Positions 8,397-18,793 of a DNA stretch of 64,000 bases are shown in pieces. The stretch comes from Arthrobacter sp. Bi26. GTDB lineage: Bacteria > Actinomycetota > Actinomycetes > Actinomycetales > Micrococcaceae. The notes under the pieces are model-generated. The model did no database searches. It saw only the letters and a list, made by a program, of their open reading frames with translations, and was not told where the DNA came from. A program made the translations under genes and the position numbers. Position 1 is the first letter of the stretch, and each line of letters starts with the position of its first letter. Where the stretch lies: assembly GCF_918697925.1 (NCBI RefSeq), contig NZ_CAKKMF010000010.1, forward strand, positions 1 to 64,000, given 5' to 3'.

Positions 8397-9209
8397 TTAG
8401 GCGTCGGGACGGCGCACCAGGTGGCCGTCGACGACGTCGTACCCCAGGTCAGCGAACGCCGTGCGGTCCGCGCGCGGCAGCCTGCCGGCGTCGAACTCCA
8501 CCAGGAGGTCGGGGCGGCGTTCGGCGGTGCGCCGGTACTGCTCGTGCCGGCGCCACTGGGCGATCTTGCCGTGGTTGCCGCTCAGCAGCACCGCCGGGAC
8601 GTCCCGGTCCCGCCAGCTGGAGGGCTTGGTGTAGACGGGGTACTCGAGCAGCCCGTCCGAGTGGGACTCCTCGACCAGGGACTCGGGGTTGCCGACGACG
8701 CCGGGCAGCAGCCGCCCGATGGCCTCAACCATGGCCAGCACGGCGACTTCGCCGCCGTTGAGGACGTAGTCCCCCAGGCTCATCGGGCGCACCGTGAAGT
8801 GGTCCGCGGCCCATTCCAGGACGCGTTCGTCGATGCCTTCATAGCGTCCGCAGGCGAACACCAGCTGCTCTTCCTCGGCCAGTTCGTGCGCGGTGGCCTG
8901 GGTGAAGCGCTCCCCCGCCGGCGACGGGACAATCAGGACCGGCTTGCCGGCAGAATCCGGCACGCCGGCGTCTTCGGACCGCCCGGCGGCCACGGCGGTG
9001 AGGGCCTGCGCCCACGGCTCGGGCTTCATGACCATGCCGGCGCCGCCGCCGTAGGGGGTGTCATCGACCGTCCGGTGCCGGTCGGTGGTGAACTCACGCA
9101 GGTCGTGGACCTTGAGGTCCAGCAGGCCGTCCTGGCGGGCCTTGCCGATCAGCGACAGTTCCAGCGGGGCCAGGTACTCCGGAAAGATGCTGACGACGTC
9201 GATTCTCAT
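8397..9209 (-). CDS. trmD: tRNA (guanine-N1-)-methyltransferase TrmD
   Basis: A 270-residue SPOUT-class methyltransferase that makes m1G37 in tRNA. It begins [16 protein letters not shown], has [13 protein letters not shown], and in the knot region [12 protein letters not shown] and [11 protein letters not shown], which bind S-adenosylmethionine. The ATG abuts the rimM TAG with no gap (TAGATG), indicating coupling. Confidence 0.97.
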   Translation of the reverse strand: MRIDVVSIFPEYLAPLELSLIGKARQDGLLDLKVHDLREFTTDRHRTVDDTPYGGGAGMVMKPEPWAQALTAVAAGRSEDAGVPDSAGKPVLIVPSPAGERFTQATAHELAEEEQLVFACGRYEGIDERVLEWAADHFTVRPMSLGDYVLNGGEVAVLAMVEAIGRLLPGVVGNPESLVEESHSDGLLEYPVYTKPSSWRDRDVPAVLLSGNHGKIAQWRRHEQYRRTAERRPDLLVEFDAGRLPRADRTAFADLGYDVVDGHLVRRPDA

Positions 9210-9767
9210 CTACGCGTTGCCCTGCTCATCGAGGTTGTGCTGGTCGGGGGCCTCGTCGGTGTTGACCTCGAACAGCCCGGGCGGCGGGGTGACGAGGACG
9301 TACTTTTCACCCACGTTGACCTCGGGCACAATCTGCTCGACGAACGGGATCAGGACTTCCTTGCCGTCGGTCGTGGTGACCACCAGCAGGTCCTGGACGG
9401 GCAGCGTGTGCAGTCCCGAGACCTTGCCGACCACGCTGGCGCCCACCCGGACGTCCAGGCCCACGAGCTCGTGCTCGTACCAGCCCTCGTCGTCGTCGGC
9501 GGCGCCGATTTCTTCGGTTTCGATGAACAGCTTCGCGCCGCGCAGGGTCTCGGCCTCGTTGCGGGTTTCGATCTCATCGAAGGCCAGCAACAGGATGTCC
9601 TTGTTCCAGCGCGCGCTGAACACCGTCAGCGGCCCGGCGGAGACGGGTTCCACGATGAACTGCGTGCCGGGAACAAAACGGTCGCCGGGCGCGTCGGTGA
9701 GCACCTGGACGGTCACTTCGCCGCGGATGCCGTGGGGCTTGCCGATTCGTGCCACCTGGAGCTGCAT
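9210..9767 (-). CDS. rimM: Ribosome maturation factor RimM
   Basis: A 185-residue protein that helps assemble the head of the 30S subunit with S19. MQLQVARIGKPHGIRGEVTV opens the N-terminal RimM domain, and the PRC-barrel domain (about 95-170, YEHELVGLDVRV...VLIPFVEQIVPEV) follows. ATG 9767 has AGAGGAA upstream; further upstream the frame stays open but reads into the terminator. Confidence 0.95.
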   Translation of the reverse strand: MQLQVARIGKPHGIRGEVTVQVLTDAPGDRFVPGTQFIVEPVSAGPLTVFSARWNKDILLLAFDEIETRNEAETLRGAKLFIETEEIGAADDDEGWYEHELVGLDVRVGASVVGKVSGLHTLPVQDLLVVTTTDGKEVLIPFVEQIVPEVNVGEKYVLVTPPPGLFEVNTDEAPDQHNLDEQGNA

Positions 9768-9825
9768 CTGTTCCTCTGTTCGGGGTTGGTGATTCTGTAA
9801 GTCTGTTGCGTAACGACGGGAAAAC

Positions 9826-9866
9826 AGTCCGGCCCCTCCACCATTATCTGGTGAAGGGGCCGGACT
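9826..9866 (-). terminator. Intrinsic terminator between the KH gene and rimM
   Basis: The arms AGTCCGGCCCCT (9826-9837) and AGGGGCCGGACT (9855-9866) pair over 12 bases, with a further CACC/GGTG pairing inside. On the minus strand the stem is followed by GTTTTCCC. It would partly end the rpsP-KH transcript before rimM-trmD, allowing different expression of the two pairs. Confidence 0.75.
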
Positions 9867-9889
9867 CAAGACAAGTAGTGCTGAAAGCG

Positions 9890-10132
9890 TTACCGGCGGC
9901 GGTCGGTGTCGACGACGTCGACCCTGACCTGCTCGCCGTCCGCCAGCGCCGCAACCACAGTGCGCAATGCGCGTGCGGTCCGGCCCTGCCGGCCGATCAC
10001 CCGTCCGAGGTCGTCCTGATGAACGCGCACCTCAAGGGTTTCCCCGCGGCGGTTGTTCTTCGCACTGACCTTGACGTCCTCGGGGCTGTCAACAATCCCG
10101 CGGACCAGGTGTTCGAGCGCTTCTGCCAGCAA
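9890..10132 (-). CDS. KH-domain RNA-binding protein (KhpA type)
   Basis: An 80-residue protein starting LLAEALEHLVRGIVD, with the KH signature VIGRQGRTARALRTVV (a GxxG-type loop, GRQG). KhpA-type proteins bind RNA and are encoded next to rpsP in most actinobacteria and firmicutes. I place the start at TTG 10132, one base after the rpsP stop, because conservation begins there and GAGGCTGAG in the end of rpsP can serve as ribosome-binding site. It is coupled to rpsP. Confidence 0.88.
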   Translation of the reverse strand: MLAEALEHLVRGIVDSPEDVKVSAKNNRRGETLEVRVHQDDLGRVIGRQGRTARALRTVVAALADGEQVRVDVVDTDRRR

Positions 10133-10133
10133 T

Positions 10134-10559
10134 TTACTCAGCCTCGGTGGTCTCTGCTTCGGCGGCGTCGGCGGGAGCCTCGGCAGCTTCATCCTTCTTG
10201 GCCTTCTTGGTGATGGCTTCCGGGATGATCACGGAACCCTTTTCCGGGGTAACGAAGGCAGCCTTGGGAGCCTTGGTCTTCAAGGTTCCCTCCTGGCCCG
10301 GGAGACCCTTGAACTTCTGCCAGTCACCGGTGATCTTCAGGATCGCGGCAACCTGCTCGGACGGCTGTGCGCCGACGCCGAGCCAGTACTGGGCACGGTC
10401 CGTGTCGACCTCGATGTACGAGGGCTCTTCGGTCGGGTGGTACTTGCCGATCTCTTCAATAGCACGGCCATCACGCTTGGAGCGTGAGTCCATGACGACG
10501 ATGCGGTAGTACGGTGCGCGCATCTTACCGAAGCGCTTAAGGCGAATCTTTACGGCCAC
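10134..10559 (-). CDS. rpsP: 30S ribosomal protein S16
   Basis: A 141-residue protein beginning [20 protein letters not shown], with [18 protein letters not shown] typical of S16. It has the actinobacterial C-terminal Ala/Glu-rich tail (about 110-141, [20 protein letters not shown]). The GTG start at 10559 has AGGAG upstream. The promoter must lie in the 218 bases before the next gene on that strand. Confidence 0.96.
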   Translation of the reverse strand: MAVKIRLKRFGKMRAPYYRIVVMDSRSKRDGRAIEEIGKYHPTEEPSYIEVDTDRAQYWLGVGAQPSEQVAAILKITGDWQKFKGLPGQEGTLKTKAPKAAFVTPEKGSVIIPEAITKKAKKDEAAEAPADAAEAETTEAE

Positions 10560-10777
10560 TTTTGTGGTCACTCCTGTTTCTGAAACGGGGTCGAGCCCGG
10601 CGTTCTGCACCCGTGGGGCGGGCCGTACTTGGGGGTTCTAAAGGACAAGATCCAGACGCGGAGAGAGGGGCCACGCAGATCGAGTACCTGTTCATTGTGC
10701 CAGAACACCGGCAGGATTTCGACTTGACGCGGGTCCGGCGCGCCAGCACGCCCCCTGGTCGCGGCGATCCAGGCCGG

Positions 10778-11215
10778 TCAGGACGTCCAGACGTAGAGGC
10801 CGGACCTGGTGGCGGGGTCGACTCCAGCGGCGAGCTCGGCGATCCGGCGGACATAGCCCCGCGCCTCGTCCGGGCCGAAGGGCATGTCCTCCTCGGCGGC
10901 CCAGTTGGCCGCGACGTCCTCGAGGACGTCGCCCTCCCCTTCGGTTTCATAGCTGAGCAGTTCCGCCAGCGTGCGGACCATCGCGGCGGGGACGCCGAGC
11001 AGCGAGTCGCTGGCCACGTCAACCATGGCCAGCTCGTAATCCGCGCCCGGGGCGTGCACGGCCACTCCGGCGAGGTCTCCCAGCCGCTCCACCTCAAAGT
11101 CACTAATCTCCGGGATGCGGACTGCCCCCGGCGCGGCCGGCCCGCCGCCTTCGAGTGCGCCGGCGCGCTTGAGGGCTTCTTCGTGGGTGGACACAAAGAG
11201 TTCGGTGAATCCCAT
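10778..11215 (-). CDS. Conserved hypothetical protein
   Basis: A 145-residue protein, MGFTELFVSTHEEALKRAGA. No signal peptide, membrane helix or familiar catalytic motif is visible. It is acidic overall, with an alpha-helical middle (LAMVDVASDSLLGVPAAMVRTLAELL) and a tail DEARGYVRRIAELAAGVDP. GC-rich third codon positions and absence of in-frame decay suggest a real gene. Function is not recognised. It stands alone upstream of rpsP on the same strand. Confidence 0.7.
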   Translation of the reverse strand: MGFTELFVSTHEEALKRAGALEGGGPAAPGAVRIPEISDFEVERLGDLAGVAVHAPGADYELAMVDVASDSLLGVPAAMVRTLAELLSYETEGEGDVLEDVAANWAAEEDMPFGPDEARGYVRRIAELAAGVDPATRSGLYVWTS

Positions 11216-11275
11216 GCAGCTTGTCCTTAGGGTTCGGCGGTACGCGGACCGCTGTTTTCGGCGTCGCTTCAGCCT

Positions 11276-11715
11276 AGCGTGCCTTTAGCGCACGGCGACG
11301 CTGGTGGACATGCCCTCCGTAACCGTGCCGGATGTCGCCATACTTGGTCCCACCCGTGGGCATGCCCTCCCCGGAGCGTGAGCACTGGACATATGGCAGC
11401 TATGTCCGTTCCCGGCTGCGACCGGTGGACATACCCAGCGGTCCTGAGGGCGACCAGTGGACATGTCCTCCTCCAGCCCGGGAAACCCAGCCCATCCGGC
11501 TGCGACCGATGGACACGTTCCGAAGTCCCGCCAACGAACAGTGGAAATGCCCTCCCCCGACGGTGAGCAATGGACATAAGGCAGCCATGTCCATTCCCGG
11601 CCGCGACCGATGGACATGTTCCGAAGTCCCGCCAACGAACGTTGGGCATGTCCAGTGGGGAGCTATGAAGGCTGGACATGCCCAGCGAACAGCGTGCCTT
11701 AGCGCACGGCGACGC
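11276..11715. repeat. Intergenic imperfect repeat block with 25-bp flanking direct repeats
   Basis: About 440 bases without a credible gene. TGGACAT or its complement recurs roughly ten times. A unit of about 70 bases at 11363-11432 returns at 11549-11618, and a unit of about 52 bases at 11501-11552 (GATGGACACGTTCCGAAGTC) returns at 11603-11653. The block is bounded by near-identical copies of AGCGTGCCTTAGCGCACGGC (11276-11301 and 11691-11715). The right copy is the 3' end of the dioxygenase gene and the left a displaced duplicate with one extra T. Confidence 0.75.
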
Positions 11716-12574
11716 GGATCCGGTTGCGCCACGGGTCCTCGAAGCGCAGCTCGGCGCCGGTGTGGTGCGAATCGACGCCGGCGACCTTAAGCCGGTCGGC
11801 CAGGCCTGCGACGTCGTCACCGGACGGCACTTCGATGAGGACTTCACCCAGGCCCAACGTGTCGCGCCGGGGACCCGCGCCGCGGCTGTTCCAGACGTTC
11901 ATGGCCATGTGGTGGTGGTAGCCGCCGGCAGAGACGAACAGTGCCTGGCCGTGCCAGCCCGCGGTCTTCTCGAATCCGAGGGTGCCGACGTAGAACTCTT
12001 GCGCGGAATGAACGTCGCCCACTTGCAGGTGGACGTGCCCGACGCCGGCGGCGGCCTCGCGCTGGCCGGTCACGGATTCTTCGGTCAGGAACTGCTGCAG
12101 GTAACGCTGCGGCGGCAGGGCCAGGCTGTCCATGACGACGTTCTTGCCCTCCCACGACCAGGCTTCCCGCGGCCGGTCCCAGTACAGCTCGATGCCGTTG
12201 CCCTCGGGGTCGTTGAAGTAGAACGCCTCGCTGACAAGGTGGTCCGCGCTGCCCGTGAAGGACTGGGGCTCATACTGGGCCGCGGTGGCCACGGTAGCCG
12301 CCAGGGAGTGCTGGTCCTCGAAGAGCAGGGCGGTGTGGAAGAGCCCGGCCTCGCCGCGGGAGGGAATGTTCAGGCCGGGGGCGGGCGCCAGGTGGACCAG
12401 CGGCTTGCGCTTGCGTCCGAGGTAGAGGCCGCCGTCCTGTTCGGCCACAATTTCCAGGCCGAGGGCCCGCTGGTAGTAATCGGTCATGAGCTTCATGTCG
12501 CCGACCTTGAGCATCACGGTGCCCATGCTGAGTTCGGCCGGAAGGAGATCCTGGGTGCTGGATTCTTGGGTCAT
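11699..12574 (-). CDS. VOC-family dioxygenase, CatE (catechol-2,3-dioxygenase) like
   Basis: A 291-residue protein made of two vicinal-oxygen-chelate halves. The first contains MGTVMLKVGDMKLMTDYYQRALGLE and FHTALLF, with YFNDPEGNGIELYWDRP as its metal-ligand strand. The second contains VGHVHLQVGDVHSAQEFYVGTLGFE and YHHHMAMNVWNSRG. This layout fits the CatE/YfiE group (COG2514), which uses Fe or Mn to open aromatic rings or act on quinones; the substrate is unknown. Start ATG 12574 (MTQESS) has CCGGAG upstream. Its promoter carries a palindromic operator, so it is probably induced by an aromatic or oxidant signal. Confidence 0.82.
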   Translation of the reverse strand: MTQESSTQDLLPAELSMGTVMLKVGDMKLMTDYYQRALGLEIVAEQDGGLYLGRKRKPLVHLAPAPGLNIPSRGEAGLFHTALLFEDQHSLAATVATAAQYEPQSFTGSADHLVSEAFYFNDPEGNGIELYWDRPREAWSWEGKNVVMDSLALPPQRYLQQFLTEESVTGQREAAAGVGHVHLQVGDVHSAQEFYVGTLGFEKTAGWHGQALFVSAGGYHHHMAMNVWNSRGAGPRRDTLGLGEVLIEVPSGDDVAGLADRLKVAGVDSHHTGAELRFEDPWRNRIRVAVR

Positions 12575-12619
12575 CGAAACGCTCCGGTGTCTTGCGGCCA
12601 CCGGGTATCGGCGACCTTT

Positions 12620-12649
12620 CGTATAGGGTTAAATTACTTGAAGCTTCAA
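12620..12649 (-). promoter_or_regulatory. Promoter with overlapping operator palindrome for the VOC dioxygenase
   Basis: On the minus strand TTGAAG (12649-12644) is followed after 18 bases by TATACG (12625-12620), a plausible -35/-10 pair about 46 bases before the start codon. The -35 lies inside the perfect 12-base palindrome TTGAAGCTTCAA (12638-12649). Perfect palindromes of this kind are typical MarR-family operators; the regulator is not encoded next door. Confidence 0.5.
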
Positions 12650-12656
12650 TTTATTC

Positions 12657-13739
12657 CTAACGGATGAAGTGCCCCCTCAGCACAATGTGCTGTAGGCCCG
12701 CGAGGGTGCCGAGGTGCTGCCGGGGGTCTTCGGCGCATACCAGGACGTCGGCGCTGGCCCCTTCGGCGATGCCGTCCGCGCCGAGCCACGTCCTCGCGGA
12801 CCAGGCCGCCGCGTCGAGGGCGGCTGCTGCGGGCAGGCCGGCGGCGTGCAGGGCATGGATCTCGTCCACGATCCGGCCGTGCCTGATCACGCTGCCGGCG
12901 TCGGTGCCGGCATAGATGGCCACCCCGGCCTCGTAGGCTTCGAGGACCCGTTCAGCCCGCCGTTCCCACAGCGAGCGCATGTGGGCGGCGTAGCGGGGGA
13001 ACTTGGCCTCCGCCCGCGTGGCGATGTCCGGGAACGTGGCGATGTTGATCAGAGTGGGCACGATCGGGACGCCTTGGTCGAGGAAGCGCGGCAGGTGCCG
13101 GGGCAGCAGCCCGGTGCCGTGCTCGATGCAGTCGATCCCGGCGTCGAGCATGTCATCCAGGGTGTCTTCGGCGAAGCAGTGCGCGGTGACCCGGGCCCCT
13201 TCATCGTGGGCGGCCTGGACGGCGTCCTTGACCGTCCGGGCGGGAAAGCTGGCCGCCAGGTCGCCGGCGTCGCGGTCGATCCAGTCCCCCACGAGCTTGA
13301 CCCAGCCGTCGCCCGCGCGGGCCTGCTTCCGCACCGCCTCTACGAGATCCTCCGGCTGGACCTCGATGGCCAGGCCCGGCAGGTAGCGCCGGGTCCTGGC
13401 GAGGTGCCGGCCGGAGCGGATGATCCGGGGAAGGTCCGCCCGCTGCTGGAGCCAGCGGGTGTCGTGGACCGCGCCGGCATCTCGGACCAGCAGCGTCCCG
13501 GCGTCCCGGTCCGCCAGGGCCTGGGATTCGGCGGTGTCCTCGGAAACGTCCCCGCCCGGGCCCAGGCCGATGTGGCAGTGTGCGTCCACGAACCCGGGAA
13601 TGACCCAGCCGTCCAGCACGGTCTCCGGCGCGGCTGCCGGGCGGCGGAAGGTCAGCAGTCCGTCCACCGACCAAAGTCCGCGGCGTTCCTGGTCCGCGGC
13701 CGTGAGGATGGGGCCGCTGAATTCGATGATGCCGGTCAT
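12657..13739 (-). CDS. Metal-dependent amidohydrolase
   Basis: A 360-residue enzyme of the imidazolonepropionase-like amidohydrolase group. Metal ligands can be read as H54/H56 (DAHCHIG), K148 (WVKLVGD), H187 (TAHCF), H207 (IEHGTG) and D280 (AGTDAG). It would hydrolyse an amide or cyclic substrate in the cytoplasm; the substrate is not evident. The ATG overlaps the stop of the acetyltransferase gene by four bases (ATGA). A related amidohydrolase next to ffh is known in mycobacteria, so this may be part of the conserved neighbourhood. Confidence 0.85.
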   Translation of the reverse strand: MTGIIEFSGPILTAADQERRGLWSVDGLLTFRRPAAAPETVLDGWVIPGFVDAHCHIGLGPGGDVSEDTAESQALADRDAGTLLVRDAGAVHDTRWLQQRADLPRIIRSGRHLARTRRYLPGLAIEVQPEDLVEAVRKQARAGDGWVKLVGDWIDRDAGDLAASFPARTVKDAVQAAHDEGARVTAHCFAEDTLDDMLDAGIDCIEHGTGLLPRHLPRFLDQGVPIVPTLINIATFPDIATRAEAKFPRYAAHMRSLWERRAERVLEAYEAGVAIYAGTDAGSVIRHGRIVDEIHALHAAGLPAAAALDAAAWSARTWLGADGIAEGASADVLVCAEDPRQHLGTLAGLQHIVLRGHFIR

Positions 13740-14242
13740 GGCCTAAGCCTAATCCGCATGACGACCCGCCGGCCCAGATCATCCAGCCCCAGCTGCGCTT
13801 CGTGCACCCGCAGGGCAGCCAACGCCTGGCCCGGCTGGGCGAATTCCTCGAAACCGCAGCTCGCGTAAAACGGCCCATTGAACGGAATGTCCGCGAAGGT
13901 GCTAAGCGTCATCGATAAACAGCCACGACTCCGGGCCGCATCGATGGCCGCCTCCACCACGGACCGGCCGATCCCCCGCCCGCCGAAGTCCGGCTGCACG
14001 GAGAGTTGCTCCAGGTGGGCCTGGCCGCCGAGTTCGTCAACGCGGGCAAATCCTACGGGCGGGTTTCCGGCGACAAGTATGAAGCGCGGCTCGACCGGCG
14101 TCGTCAACGCCGGAGCCGGGAGCGCCTGGTCCCCCGGCTCCGCTTCGAGGATGCGGTCTGCTGCGGCCTCGAGAACCGGCAGCGCCGGAAGGTCTTCCGG
14201 CGTCGCCGTCCTGATCCGGGCCGCGGCCCCGGGCACAGTCAC
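13736..14242 (-). CDS. GNAT-family N-acetyltransferase
   Basis: A 168-residue protein with the GNAT core: IRTATPEDLPALPVLEAAAD at the N terminus, HLEQLSVQPDFGGRGIGRSV (acetyl-CoA P-loop, GGRGIG) in the middle, and FYASCGFEEF near the end. The acceptor is unknown. The start is GTG 14242 with no clear ribosome-binding site. It is translationally coupled to the amidohydrolase and divergent from thiC. Confidence 0.85.
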   Translation of the reverse strand: MTVPGAAARIRTATPEDLPALPVLEAAADRILEAEPGDQALPAPALTTPVEPRFILVAGNPPVGFARVDELGGQAHLEQLSVQPDFGGRGIGRSVVEAAIDAARSRGCLSMTLSTFADIPFNGPFYASCGFEEFAQPGQALAALRVHEAQLGLDDLGRRVVMRIRLRP

Positions 14243-14255
14243 AATGCCAAGCTAA

Positions 14256-16987
<2,732 letters not shown>

Positions 16988-17015
16988 TGTCTAACCCTAT
17001 GGCACTTCAGTGCTG

Positions 17016-17045
17016 ATGCCGCCGGCGACACAGTCCCGGCGGCAT
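17016..17045 (-). terminator. Stem-loop after ffh
   Basis: The arms ATGCCGCCGG (17016/17-17025) and CCGGCGGCAT (17036-17045) pair over 10 bases and sit 12 bases past the ffh stop. No T-run follows, so termination efficiency is doubtful; it may instead protect the 3' end. Confidence 0.4.
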
Positions 17046-17057
17046 TAGCAGCTGCGG

Positions 17058-18641
17058 CTACTTGCTGCCGCCGAGGAACTTGTCGAAGCCCTTGGGCAAA
17101 TTCAGCTGGGACGGATCGAAGTCGCCGCCCTGCTGGCCGAACGATGCCCCGGTGGGCAGGGCCTTGGAGCCGGCGGCACGCCGGGCCTCGGCGTCGCGCA
17201 GTTCCTGCGCTGCCTTGGCCGGGTTGCCGGAGCGGGCCTTCTTCTTGGGCGCGGGCTTGGCTCCCTTGCGCGCCCCGCCGCCCATGCCGGGCATCCCCGG
17301 CATTCCGGGCATCCCGCCGCCGGCGGCCATCTTCTTCATCATCTTCTGGGCCTGGGCAAAGCGCTCCAGCAGTCCGTTGACCTCGGAGACGTGCACGCCG
17401 GAACCGCGGGCAATGCGGGCCCGGCGGGAGCCGTTGATGATCTTCGGAGCAACGCGCTCGTGCGGGGTCATGGACCGGACAATGGCCTCAACACGGTCGA
17501 TCTCGCGCTCGTCGAACTGCTCCAGCTGCTGGCGGATGTTCTGCGCGCCCGGCATCATCATGAGCATTTTCTTCATGGAGCCCATGTTGCGGATCTGCTG
17601 CATCTGGGCGAGGAAGTCATCCAGGGTGAAGTCTTCCTGGTCGGCGAACTTCTTCGCCATCCGGGCGGCTTCATCCTTGTCCCAGGACTTCTCGGCCTGC
17701 TCGATCAGGGTGAGGACGTCACCCATGTCGAGAATGCGCGAGGCCATGCGGTCCGGGTGGAAGAGCTCGAAGTCGTCCACGCCTTCGCCGGTGGACGCGA
17801 ACATGACCGGCTTGCCGGTGACCGATGCGACGGAGAGCGCGGCACCGCCGCGGGCGTCGCCGTCGAGCTTGGAGAGCACGATGCCGGTGAAGTTGACGCC
17901 CTCGTCGAAGGCCACGGCCGTGTTGACGGCGTCCTGGCCGATCATGGAGTCGATCACGAACAGGACTTCGTTCGGGACGATCGCGCGGCGGATCTGGCGC
18001 GCCTGCTCCATCATGTCGGCGTCGACGCCGAGACGGCCGGCGGTGTCCACGATCACGACGTCGTGGAGGGTGCGCTTGGCTTCCTCGACGCCGTCACGGG
18101 CGACGGCGACCGGGTCGCCGGCAGGGTGGTCCAGCTCGGTGGACGTGGCGCCTGGGTGCGGGGCGAAAACGGGCACGCCGGCGCGCTGGCCGACCACCTG
18201 CAGCTGGGTGACGGCGTTGGGGCGCTGGAGGTCGCAGGCCACCAGCATGGGGCTGTGGCCCTGGGACTTGAGCCACTTGGCGAGCTTGCCGGCCAGGGTG
18301 GTCTTGCCGGCGCCCTGCAGGCCGGCCAGCATGATGATGGTGGGTCCGGTCTTGGCGAGGCGGATCCGGCGGGTCTCGCCGCCGAGGATCTCCACGAGCT
18401 CCTCGTTGACGATCTTGACGATCTGCTGGCTCGGGTTCAGCGCCCCGGAAACCTCGGCGCCGAGGGCACGCTCGCGCACGCGGCCGGTGAACTCCCGGAC
18501 CACGGGCACGGCGACATCGGCGTCCAGGAGGGCACGCCGGATCTCGCGGACTGTGGCGTCAACGTCCGCCTCGGTCAGGCGGCCTTTGCCACGCAGATTC
18601 TTGAAGGTTGCTGTCAACCGGTCAGAGAGTGAATTGAACAC
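17058..18641 (-). CDS. ffh: Signal recognition particle protein Ffh
   Basis: A 527-residue SRP54 GTPase that binds signal sequences and 4.5S RNA and hands ribosomes to FtsY. The N domain (MFNSLSDRLTATFKNLRGKG) is followed by the G domain with GLQGAGKTT, DTAGRLG and SKLDGDARGG. A methionine-rich M domain begins near residue 320 (QQIRNMGSMKKMLMMMPG). The tail has repeated GMPGMPGMGG. The start is GTG 18641. Divergent from the G6PDH gene, with about 150 bases of shared upstream DNA. Confidence 0.97.
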   Translation of the reverse strand: MFNSLSDRLTATFKNLRGKGRLTEADVDATVREIRRALLDADVAVPVVREFTGRVRERALGAEVSGALNPSQQIVKIVNEELVEILGGETRRIRLAKTGPTIIMLAGLQGAGKTTLAGKLAKWLKSQGHSPMLVACDLQRPNAVTQLQVVGQRAGVPVFAPHPGATSTELDHPAGDPVAVARDGVEEAKRTLHDVVIVDTAGRLGVDADMMEQARQIRRAIVPNEVLFVIDSMIGQDAVNTAVAFDEGVNFTGIVLSKLDGDARGGAALSVASVTGKPVMFASTGEGVDDFELFHPDRMASRILDMGDVLTLIEQAEKSWDKDEAARMAKKFADQEDFTLDDFLAQMQQIRNMGSMKKMLMMMPGAQNIRQQLEQFDEREIDRVEAIVRSMTPHERVAPKIINGSRRARIARGSGVHVSEVNGLLERFAQAQKMMKKMAAGGGMPGMPGMPGMGGGARKGAKPAPKKKARSGNPAKAAQELRDAEARRAAGSKALPTGASFGQQGGDFDPSQLNLPKGFDKFLGGSK

Positions 18642-18793
18642 GCGCCGTGCACTTCTTTCAGTGGATCTACAGGTGGCGGCCGGTGCGGCACGCCAGCGTC
18701 GCGACTGGTGTTCGCCTGGACGAACCGCCTCGACAACAGGACTCGACTATCTAGGGTACCAAGATGCGCCTTCAAGATGGCATGCTGGCTTAG

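Noticed and set aside
11276-11715. CRISPR array
   Set aside because: Repeats are imperfect, irregularly spaced and of different lengths; there are no unique spacers of even size and no cas genes.
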